A stretch of 10,956 bases of DNA, taken from Tritrichomonas foetus. Taxonomy: Eukaryota > Parabasalia > Tritrichomonadida > Tritrichomonadidae. How positions within the stretch are numbered: position 1 is the first letter of the stretch; each line of letters begins with the position of its first letter. The stretch is from assembly GCA_001839685.1 (NCBI GenBank), contig MLAK01000620.1, positions 1-10,956 on the forward strand, given 5' to 3'. The notes beneath the pieces are model-generated. The model had not been told where the DNA came from and did no database searches. It saw only the letters and a list, made by a program, of their open reading frames with translations. Below, in pieces: positions 1-6,390 of the stretch. A program made the translations under genes and the position numbers.

Positions 1-130
1 AATGGTTTCTCTTTTCTGAATAAACTGAAAATTTTGTGATACTTTTTTAAAAAATTCGGACTTTTTCTTTGAATTAGCATGCTGCTTTTTTTCTGAAGAA
101 CTAACAAATTTCTTCATAAAAAAAACCAAT

Positions 131-221
131 CTGGAGCACAATGGAAAATTTTCAATAAGAAATTGTTTGATTTATTTATCAAAAAGTTCTCCTGCTCCAG
201 TATCTTTGAATAGTGCTCCAG
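131..221. repeat. Short GCTCCAG repeat group
   Basis: CTGGAGCAC at 131-139 is the exact reverse complement of GTGCTCCAG at 213-221. TGCTCCAG also occurs directly repeated at 193-200 and 214-221. On the minus strand the pair of direct copies sits inside two similar peptide fragments (DSGALFK, then DTGAGELFDK) that end in a stop. This may be a tiny decayed coding repeat or chance. No function is assigned. Confidence 0.35.
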
Positions 222-616
222 AATCTTGGGGTATACTTTATATAAAATAAATTTTCTTTGAAAATATAAATTTTTCTTAAGAAATATGTCTATTCTTGTG
301 AACTTTTTCTAATTGATTTTCAAAGATATCTCCATCATATAAATTTTCGAGAAACTTTGATTTGAACAAATTTGGAATGAATATCAAAAATATCGACCTT
401 CATTTAATACAGAAATCTTTTAATGATTAATTATAAAATATATAGTAAATAATTTTTATGATATGTCTTAAAAATGTTAACTCGTTCAGTTCATGTATCA
501 AGTGATTTCGACTTGCATTACACATGATGTTTTGTTCACAAATTTCAATCATAGAACGTTACATCACTTTGAAGATTCCTTCATCCAACTTTTGACTAAA
601 ATTTTGCTTTTCCATT

Positions 617-664
617 CATTCTATCATCACTTCTATCATTGATTCGATCAGCACTACGATCATT
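617..664 (-). repeat. Two tandem 24-bp units
   Basis: Two head-to-tail 24-bp copies match at 19 of 24 positions on the minus strand. Each encodes an octapeptide of the form NDRS-x-DR-hydrophobic in the frame of the relic at 596-760. Confidence 0.55.
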
Positions 665-682
665 CATTTTATAACCTTCTAT

Positions 683-698
683 ATGGTCATATGACCAT
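683..698. repeat. 16-bp perfect palindrome
   Basis: ATGGTCATATGACCAT reads the same on both strands. A related string, TATATGGTCATAT, recurs near 6104-6116, and TATGGCCATA occurs near 4834-4843, all in intergenic DNA. This could be a dimeric-protein binding site or coincidence in AT-rich sequence. Confidence 0.5.
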
Positions 699-1112
699 CT
701 ATTTTCATCATTTCTTCCACATGCCACCACCATCATTCCTCCAATTCTATCATAAATCCTTCACTTTTGTAACAATATCTCCACAACCATTGGTCACTTT
801 CTAAAATTTGACTATATCCTCTCTCAAATTTCCTGACTGTCTATTGTTATTTATGGACAATTTTGACTTATTTTTATATTAACCGTTGACTGTTGAAACT
901 GGTGAAACGTGTTGGTTGATTTGGTCAAAAGTTAACTCATCGGAAAAAAAGTTTTCTCAAAAAAATCCTTCTATTTCCAGTTGCCACAATAGAATCTTGG
1001 TAATATTGAGTGACAGTACTTGTTATACCTTATGCTATAAGATCAACTGGTTTGTATTCGAAATAACTCCTTTGTGTCATATCACCGACCAAATCAAATA
1101 GTCACATCACAT

Positions 1113-1117
1113 TCATT
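1113..1117 (+). promoter_or_regulatory. Initiator (Inr) of the BspA-like gene
   Basis: TCATT matches the trichomonad Inr consensus TCA(+1)-pyrimidine-A/T. The predicted transcription start A is at 1115, 19 nt before the ATG at 1134. This short leader is typical of trichomonad mRNAs. It supports starting the protein at 1134 rather than at the upstream in-frame ATG at 1074, which would lie upstream of the transcription start. Confidence 0.7.
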
Positions 1118-1133
1118 AAAAAAGGTCATAACA

Positions 1134-3602
1134 ATGTTTCTCATCCTAAGCTACTTAGCATTGTCTACACAATTTAAAGTCGGTAATNGGATAACAGGTG
1201 CCAAACTTTACGTATCACTGACTGGAACAGGTTACTGGCAAGAATTAGAATATGGTAAACCAAAAATAATTCAATCATCAAATGATTATATTTATTATCA
1301 GATCTCCACAAATTCATGTCCATTTGACACCAACTTTCAAACACAAAAACTCACTGAAGCAAGTAAAACATTCAAGGATATAGATCTAGAAACATATAGA
1401 GATGGAACATGTTTTGGTGTTGGAANTCANTTTGAACATGAAAATCTCCAATATACTGTTANGAGTGAAAATGAAGTCNAACTCACAGGCCATTCAAAAT
1501 GTCCTTCAGGGCCAGATCTAACATTGCCAGGTAATTTAGAACATTTGGGGAAAACATATACACTTACATCTATTACAGTTAGTAATAATAGGAAGTGGAA
1601 ATGGTACCTCCTGAAATTAATAACTATTACATTGATGAATTTGGGTGTTGTATGTTCAAGACTTACCGGAAAGATTACTATTCCTGATACAGTTACCTCA
1701 ATCGGTTATGCCGTTTTTGCGAATTCCAAATTCACCTCGGTTCAACTGTCTAAAAACTTAGTTTCCATTGGTTCCCAGGCATTTAGTAATGCTCCTATTG
1801 GCAACAATTATAAAAACACTTTAGAATTACCAACAACATTGCAAAGCATCGGAGCTAGAGCGTTCTCCTCAAACATGTGGGGAGGACCGTTACATTTACC
1901 AGAAACTCTGAAAATAATTGGTGATGAAGCCTTCTATTACAGTAAATTTACGGGAGATTTGGATTTATCACATGTAACTAAATACGGATCTTTTCAGAAA
2001 ACAGGTTTTGATGGAAAATTAACACTTCCAACAGATGTCGACACTATCCCCGAAAATGCTTTTTCTGAATGTGGTTTCACCGGACTCATTGAGATCCCAG
2101 AAGCTGTCACAAAGATTGGAACAGGAGCCTTTAAAAATCAAAAAGGATCTTCTTCATTTAAGTTTTTGGGAGATAATGCTCCAACATGTAATGAAGACGT
2201 TTTTGATCAAGGTGTAACTGTTCAAGTTAAAGCCTCAGTCAAAGGATTTTGTGGTGCTACCCTCGAAGTTTACCAAAAATCTGCTGCTCTTGAAATCAAT
2301 GATAATTTGAATGGATACACAATTTTCTATAAAATCATCAATGTTCATACTGATTTTGTTGAATTCACTAAAGATTCAGTTATTGCTCAAGATGCAGAAT
2401 TTGATGTTCAATTTGCTGTATCAAATGGTGGTTTAAATAACTGTGATAAAGCTACTCTTGGTGAAGCTGTTCATATTACGAGTGCCAATCAAAATGTACC
2501 TCTCAGCAAAGATTTAATAGGATCAGAATATTGTGTTTCACCAACAACTTATTATGTGAATTTGAAGAATGGTTTAGATCCACAAATCTATACAGTTAAA
2601 TACACAAATTCATTAACACCAGATGTACCCGAAACTGAGTTTCCTCCTGTTTTAACACATCAATCCACTCAAGCCTTTACAATTACTCTTCATATTACAA
2701 CCACGTTAACCGAATGTCCAACCACCACCTTGGAAATTCCTGCTTTCGCAACAAACACTGAGAAAAATATCGTTGAAAGCGATCTTGAACCAAAATGCCA
2801 ACAAAAAGTTCAACAACCAACATCAACTGAAGACAAGCCACTTCCACCCATCACTGATGATGAGAAACCAGAAGATGAAAAACCTACACTTTCATATTGC
2901 ATTCCATTTTGCAGTGGTAACGAACAGATGCCATCATTGACATTGAAACANCTTTCTGAAGAAAACAAAGGAAAGGAAATTGGCAATTTATTATTAGAAA
3001 TTAATGATGATACAAATCTTGATGATCTTGATGTATTAATCACAAATTCGCTCATAATAAATAGTGAAGAAGCTAAATTAACTGGAAAATTAACCAGTAA
3101 GAATATTGATACAAAAATAGGAATTGTGACAGGAAATCTGACACAATTAGCTGATTTATCTATTGAAATGAAAAGCTCTGGTACAGTTTTTGATAGTTTT
3201 ATTGGAGAATTTGTCAATAAAATGCCACCATGTTTCATCTCTGGTCAAGTCAAAGAATTAATTATCGACTTTGGCGATTTTGATAAAGATGATGAAATTG
3301 TTTCAGCTTACATCTCAAACAGTGAAATCACAAATCTTAAACTAAAATCATCGAAAGGAAGTTTCAGTTCTACAGCCGATGAAAATGAAAAGTTGGTATT
3401 TTCAACAGCCAAATTAAATGAAGATGCTGAAAAACCAGACTTTTACATTTACAAATACAAATTCGAAAAAGAAGGAGGTAAAAGTAACGTTGGACTCATA
3501 GTTGGTGTTGTTGTTGCAGTTGTCGTTGTGATAGCTGTCGTTGTTGTAGTAGTCATTTTTGTTATCAAGAAGAAGAAGAAAGACACATCAACTTCAAAGT
3601 AA
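1134..3602 (+). CDS. BspA-like leucine-rich-repeat surface membrane protein
   Basis: A predicted type I surface protein of 822 residues from the ATG at 1134, chosen because it follows the Inr and opens with a hydrophobic signal-like segment (MFLILSYLALS). Residues about 177-357 hold some seven BspA-type (TpLRR) repeats with the pattern IPxxVxxIGxxAF, such as ITIPDTVTSIG. A non-repeat region follows, then a proline/acidic linker near 565-585, another unassigned extracellular region, one transmembrane helix at 786-811 that is mostly valine and isoleucine, and a short cytoplasmic tail of five lysines plus DTSTSK. In trichomonads this large family is proposed to act in binding host cells, bacteria or matrix; a role here is inferred. 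Six N bases (1188, 1426, 1430, 1462, 1479, 2951) leave six residues unknown. Residues about 150-176 appear to be read in the wrong frame. The stop TAA continues as TAAA, a polyadenylation signal. Confidence 0.88.
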   Translation: MFLILSYLALSTQFKVGNXITGAKLYVSLTGTGYWQELEYGKPKIIQSSNDYIYYQISTNSCPFDTNFQTQKLTEASKTFKDIDLETYRDGTCFGVGXXFEHENLQYTVXSENEVXLTGHSKCPSGPDLTLPGNLEHLGKTYTLTSITVSNNRKWKWYLLKLITITLMNLGVVCSRLTGKITIPDTVTSIGYAVFANSKFTSVQLSKNLVSIGSQAFSNAPIGNNYKNTLELPTTLQSIGARAFSSNMWGGPLHLPETLKIIGDEAFYYSKFTGDLDLSHVTKYGSFQKTGFDGKLTLPTDVDTIPENAFSECGFTGLIEIPEAVTKIGTGAFKNQKGSSSFKFLGDNAPTCNEDVFDQGVTVQVKASVKGFCGATLEVYQKSAALEINDNLNGYTIFYKIINVHTDFVEFTKDSVIAQDAEFDVQFAVSNGGLNNCDKATLGEAVHITSANQNVPLSKDLIGSEYCVSPTTYYVNLKNGLDPQIYTVKYTNSLTPDVPETEFPPVLTHQSTQAFTITLHITTTLTECPTTTLEIPAFATNTEKNIVESDLEPKCQQKVQQPTSTEDKPLPPITDDEKPEDEKPTLSYCIPFCSGNEQMPSLTLKXLSEENKGKEIGNLLLEINDDTNLDDLDVLITNSLIINSEEAKLTGKLTSKNIDTKIGIVTGNLTQLADLSIEMKSSGTVFDSFIGEFVNKMPPCFISGQVKELIIDFGDFDKDDEIVSAYISNSEITNLKLKSSKGSFSSTADENEKLVFSTAKLNEDAEKPDFYIYKYKFEKEGGKSNVGLIVGVVVAVVVVIAVVVVVVIFVIKKKKKDTSTSK
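1580..1662 (+). other. Likely compensating frameshifts inside the BspA-like gene
   Basis: The frame used by the called gene gives an atypical, tryptophan-rich then hydrophobic stretch here (KWKWYLL, then LITITLMNLGVV). The adjacent frames read more like the family: GSGNGTS from 1591 in one frame, then PPEINN and DEFGCCMFK from 1607 to 1660 in the other, before the original frame resumes with LTGKITIP. Net length stays in frame. Four N bases lie within 160 bases upstream, so base-calling errors are the likely cause, but true compensating indels cannot be excluded. Confidence 0.55.
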
Positions 3603-3603
3603 A
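3600..3603 (+). terminator. TAAA polyadenylation signal overlapping the stop codon
   Basis: The stop TAA plus the next A forms TAAA, the trichomonad cleavage/polyadenylation signal, which commonly includes the stop codon in this lineage. Confidence 0.55.
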
Positions 3604-3616
3604 CCAAATTTGGTTT
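3601..3616. repeat. 16-nt palindrome at the end of the BspA-like gene
   Basis: AAACCAAATTTGGTTT is a perfect inverted repeat that begins within the stop codon. In RNA it could form a 6-bp stem with a 4-nt loop in the 3' untranslated region. A role in 3'-end formation is only a guess. Confidence 0.5.
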
Positions 3617-3640
3617 TATTTATTTATTTGAATTAAGGTT

Positions 3641-3642
<2 letters not shown>

Positions 3643-3679
<37 letters not shown>
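3643..3679. repeat. Uninterrupted T37 homopolymer
   Basis: Thirty-seven consecutive T residues lie in the 232-bp spacer between two convergent genes, 40 bases after the BspA-like stop. The run could be a true homopolymer microsatellite. Its exact length in the assembly is unreliable, because such runs are prone to slippage in cloning and sequencing. Confidence 0.9.
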
Positions 3680-3680
<1 letters not shown>

Positions 3681-3833
3681 AAATTGGTGAGATAGATACA
3701 TTTTAATCTAGATATCATTGATATGTTCTAGGTATAGAACGATAAAGAATGGTAGTCATCAAATAAATATTTCAAAAAATCGATCAATTTTTATCTTTTA
3801 TTAAATAACACATTTTTAACAATATCCACATAT

Positions 3834-3837
3834 TTTA
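3834..3837 (-). terminator. TAAA polyadenylation signal of the IBD-protein gene
   Basis: On the minus strand the stop codon TAA is followed by A, making TAAA at the gene end, as in the converging BspA-like gene. Confidence 0.5.
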
Positions 3838-4659
3838 CTGCCAAGAATTGAATGGATCTTCATCTTCATCAAAAAGAGAAGTTGGTGGCAAACAAAATGG
3901 ATCATCAAAGTAAATTTCTTGATCACTAAACGTAGAATTGTGAAGACCATAATTATCTGTGAGGTTTTCAGTATTTTCATTATAATTATGATATTGAGTT
4001 TCATTGGCAACAGAAATTTCTTTTGGATGCTGGACATATTCCTCAGAATATTTATTATTTTTGGAAATTTGAGTGTCATTGAATCCATTGAATATTAGTT
4101 TCTGTGGTTCAGGTGAATATGAAGTGACGATAGGTGATGGATTGAAAAAAGTGACACTATTGTTATTTACCGCATTAAAGTTCGTCGAAAACGAAGTCGG
4201 AATGAACTCAGCTGGCGGAGTCGAGACGGCGAGTTGTCTTACAGTCCATTCTCTCAATTCAGGAAAGTTATTTTTCAAAAATGGAATCTTCTCAACAAGT
4301 TCGCTCGTTTGATCGCCTTTTGTTTGAACCGGAATGTACCCCATTCTTTGGAGTGAGCCATTAATTGATGATTTGCACTTGTCGATAAGGATGCTTAGTT
4401 GGCGCGTATTAATGGCGATCCCTCTGGGGAGCCACGCAACTCCGCAAACTAAAGCTCGTATTGAATCGTTTTCATCTCCTTTACAAACAAACGATTGAAT
4501 TGAATGAAGGATTTCAGAAAATTTGGATAATCTCTGTCCTCGATTGTTTCTAAGCTTTTTTGATGAAAGTCGTGACTGAAGTTCGAGAAATGATTTTTGA
4601 TCATCTGATGAGAGCATTTCGAAATATTTTGGTGTATTATTTTGGTTCGAATTCGTCAT
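3835..4659 (-). CDS. Initiator-binding-domain (IBD) protein, IBP39-like transcription factor
   Basis: A 274-residue protein. Residues about 12-143 resemble the winged-helix initiator-binding domain first described in Trichomonas IBP39, the factor that binds the Inr core-promoter element. Visible family-like features are an N-terminal helix with SSDDQKSFLELQSRL, the block GVAWLPRGIAINTRQL at about 73-88, the basic helix DKCKSSINGSLQRMGY at 93-108 (probable DNA-recognition region), and FPELREWTVRQL at 132-143. The rest is Asn/Ser/Pro-rich and ends in an acidic, aromatic tail (DDPFCLPP, DEDEDPFNSW). IBP39 itself is longer and has a C-terminal domain that contacts RNA polymerase II; this tail does not obviously match it. 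The protein is therefore called a paralogue, probably nuclear, with an unknown target. The ATG lies 18 nt after an Inr. Family assignment rests on remembered motifs, without an alignment. Confidence 0.82.
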   Translation of the reverse strand: MTNSNQNNTPKYFEMLSSDDQKSFLELQSRLSSKKLRNNRGQRLSKFSEILHSIQSFVCKGDENDSIRALVCGVAWLPRGIAINTRQLSILIDKCKSSINGSLQRMGYIPVQTKGDQTSELVEKIPFLKNNFPELREWTVRQLAVSTPPAEFIPTSFSTNFNAVNNNSVTFFNPSPIVTSYSPEPQKLIFNGFNDTQISKNNKYSEEYVQHPKEISVANETQYHNYNENTENLTDNYGLHNSTFSDQEIYFDDPFCLPPTSLFDEDEDPFNSWQ

Positions 4660-4674
4660 GGTTTTGGTAGATGA

Positions 4675-4679
4675 AGTGA
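4675..4679 (-). promoter_or_regulatory. Initiator (Inr) of the IBD-protein gene
   Basis: TCACT on the minus strand fits TCA(+1)-pyrimidine-A/T. The start A is at 4677, 18 nt before the ATG. An IBD-family gene driven by the element its family recognises could in principle be autoregulated, but this is inference. Confidence 0.65.
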
Positions 4680-4956
4680 GAAAATTTTGCCAGAACTTTT
4701 TGATCAGGATAAATGTCCGGCTAAATTCTAAATTTTAAGTGAGAACTTTTTAAATATTTCCCCACTTTTTGAATGTTGCCATTTTTAACGTTTTTAGATG
4801 ATCGTTAAATATTCAAAGTTTATTTCGAATATTATGGCCATATAAGTTCCTAAAAAGTTTTTGATTCAAAATCGGCCAGATAATGACAGAAAAAAGGATA
4901 TTTGATGGGCAAATAAAAAATTCAATTTTTATTTTTTTCTCTCTTGTGTGAAAAAA
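4680..4956. other. Intergenic AT-rich DNA
   Basis: No gene is seen. This is the upstream region of the IBD-protein gene on the minus strand. It contains the short palindrome TATGGCCATA near 4834-4843 and nothing else that can be named. Confidence 0.5.
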
Positions 4957-5472
4957 GCTACATTACCATCATATTTTCAGCTTCCGTTGTTATAAGTTGC
5001 ATTTTATGAAAAAAATTCATGCTTGTTATTCCAGAAGATTCCAGAATTATATATTTTGACACAAGTCAATATTTTGAGAATTTGAATGAATTAATAACTG
5101 TTCCTGATTCAGTTGAAGAGTTTACATGAAAAAATTAGTAAAAGAACAGTCTTTTGCAATTGTAGAAGACCGAAAGAAGTAATTTTACCAGCATCTTTAA
5201 TAAAAATAGGTAAGAAAAGGCTTTGATAATTGTAGATCACTAGAAAAAGTGATCAGTTATCGATCTGATCCTATTGATCCTTAATGAAAAAAATTGGGAA
5301 AGGAACATTTAAACATATATCTATTGAATCAATTTGACTTCCAGAATCAATTGATGAATTATCGGAATATTTATTTCAAAATTGTTAAAGACTATTGTTT
5401 TTAGTAAAAAACAAAAAAAAGTCATCTTACATTCAATTCACAAAGATATTGATACATCTACAAGTAATATAA
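4957..5472 (+). pseudogene. Decayed BspA-like leucine-rich-repeat gene fragment
   Basis: The LRR signature of BspA-like proteins can be followed across all three plus-strand frames, broken by stops and shifts. TLPSYF (from 4960) and AFYEKNSCL are in one frame. ELITVPDSVEEF is next, ending at a TGA at 5127. VFCNCRRPKEVILPASLIKIG (5149-5211) reads in a second frame. GFDNCRSLEKV follows in a third, stopping at 5282. KKIGKGTF, LPESIDELSEYLFQNC and a tail to 5470 are interrupted by further stops. The alternation of IP/LP-x-S-(V/I/L) with F-x-N-C-x-x-L matches 23-residue TpLRR units. There is no signal peptide, membrane helix or Inr. It is clearly non-functional and probably a fragment of another family member rather than a copy of the gene at 1134. 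Confidence 0.8.
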
Positions 5473-5490
5473 GTGAAATTTTATTTTTGT

Positions 5491-5615
5491 AGATTCACCC
5501 AATGAGCACACTAATACGTCGGTGAAATGATTGATGCCATTCTGAAGATCATCAGAGTTGATTAGGCCGAGTTTTTCATTTTGACAAAAATTTAAAAATC
5601 TCATTGGGTGATTCT
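5491..5615. repeat. 125-bp element bounded by 16-bp inverted repeats
   Basis: AGATTCACCCAATGAG (5491-5506) and CTCATTGGGTGATTCT (5600-5615) are inverted copies matching at 15 of 16 positions; the inner 12 bp are perfect. Flanking T-rich and A-rich runs extend the pairing imperfectly. Within the loop, TCTGAAGATCATCAGA (about 5552-5567) forms a smaller hairpin. It begins 20 bases after the LRR relic ends. It could be a MITE-like remnant or a structured RNA. No target-site duplication is evident and no transposase is nearby. Confidence 0.65.
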
Positions 5616-6369
5616 GAAAAAAGAATAATAAAGAACTATTTGAAATTTATAAATTTTTGTATTCGTCATTTTCAGAACTTGTGATAGGTTCTGAATTAAA
5701 AAAATGAAAGACAAGTATGATTTTTATTGAATCAGAAATTAGAATTTGGATTTGAATAATGAATTTGAATAATCACATATTTTGGTATTGGAATGAAATA
5801 AGTCAATTCATGCCAAACATTTAATGTGATTGGGACGATTGAAAAAATAATCAGATAAGAAAAAATAAAAGGAGTTATTGAATTAAACAAAAGGAATAAA
5901 GAAAAGTTTTTTAGTTTATGCCCCTTAAATGGATTTCGAACATGTATGACAGGTAAAAGTTTTACCCAACTCACGATAAAAACGTTGGTGAAAAATTGTA
6001 TGTTGTTTGATCGTTCACAAACTTTTTATGAATTAAAATAGCCGATGTCCAATAGGAAATGTTGTTGCGAAAAACTTTAAAAAATGGATATAAATTCAAA
6101 TTTTATATGGTCATATAACGCGAATGTAAGGCCGAATAAATAATCAAAAAAAGATAAGAATTTCTGAACAACCACTTAATATGATCAGAAAAAATATTTT
6201 CACTAAAGCCTAAAATTTCACCTTAAAAAATATTTTTTCAATATGATGTTTTCGAAACACATAGAATATCATTAGATTTGTTTCAAACAATTTTCATTAA
6301 AAATCATTGAAAAATATTATTCCTTCAATTATTTTCAATTTTTAATAAGTAAAGTATAGAAAAACTGAA
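5616..6369. other. Intergenic region upstream of the kinase gene
   Basis: No supportable gene. A minus-strand open frame across about 5732-6025 has no ATG start (its earliest start is GTG) and encodes a Phe/Ile-rich, mildly hydrophobic string typical of random AT-rich DNA. TATATGGTCATAT near 6104 resembles the palindrome at 683-698. The kinase core promoter lies at the right end. Confidence 0.5.
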
Positions 6370-6374
6370 TCATT
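6370..6374 (+). promoter_or_regulatory. Initiator (Inr) of the kinase gene
   Basis: TCATT fits the trichomonad Inr, with the start A at 6372, 19 nt before the ATG at 6391. Sequence and spacing are identical to those of the BspA-like gene. Confidence 0.7.
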
Positions 6375-6390
6375 GACTCAATTTCTTTAA

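Larger units (their letters stand above)
596..760 (-). pseudogene. Possible coding relic with two 8-residue NDRS repeats
   Basis: On the minus strand an open frame runs from just after a TGA (complement of 761-763) to a TAG (complement of 596-598). Its first ATG is at 736, giving 46 codons. It contains two adjacent 24-bp units (664-641 and 640-617) that encode NDRSADRI and NDRSDDRM. Five of 24 bases differ between units, and both arginine codon changes (CGT/AGA and CGA/AGA) are silent, which hints at past selection on protein. There is no Inr and no TAAA at the stop, and the frame is far too short for a recognisable family. It is most likely a gene fragment, possibly chance; no product is assigned. 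Confidence 0.3.
1..1112. other. Non-coding region upstream of the BspA-like gene
   Basis: This stretch is very AT-rich and holds no gene that can be supported. Short open frames exist (for example about 74 codons on the plus strand from 29 to 250, without a usable ATG, and one from 886 that begins only with TTG), but they lack coding-like composition and an Inr. It contains a small direct/inverted repeat group built on TGCTCCAG (131-139, 193-200, 213-221), a possible coding relic at 596-760 on the minus strand, and a 16-bp palindrome at 683-698. The left edge of the window may cut an upstream gene, but none is recognisable. Confidence 0.6.

Noticed and set aside
886..1101. 71-codon plus-strand open frame before the BspA-like gene
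   Set aside because: It begins with TTG, has no Inr or family-like sequence, and overlaps the core promoter of the real gene.
1074..1133. Upstream in-frame ATG giving a 20-residue N-terminal extension of the BspA-like protein
   Set aside because: It lies before the Inr start at 1115, and the extension is polar and would bury the signal-like segment.
2810..3238. 142-codon minus-strand open frame
   Set aside because: It is antisense to the BspA-like gene and has no promoter motif or recognisable domain.
4073..4312. 79-codon plus-strand open frame
   Set aside because: It is antisense to the IBD-protein gene and reads as a shadow.
5491..5615. Inverted repeat as a confirmed transposon
   Set aside because: There is no transposase and no target-site duplication in view, so it is kept only as an unexplained repeat.
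5732..5974. Minus-strand hydrophobic open frame
   Set aside because: It starts with GTG only; its Phe/Ile-rich content is what AT-rich DNA yields by chance, and there is no Inr.
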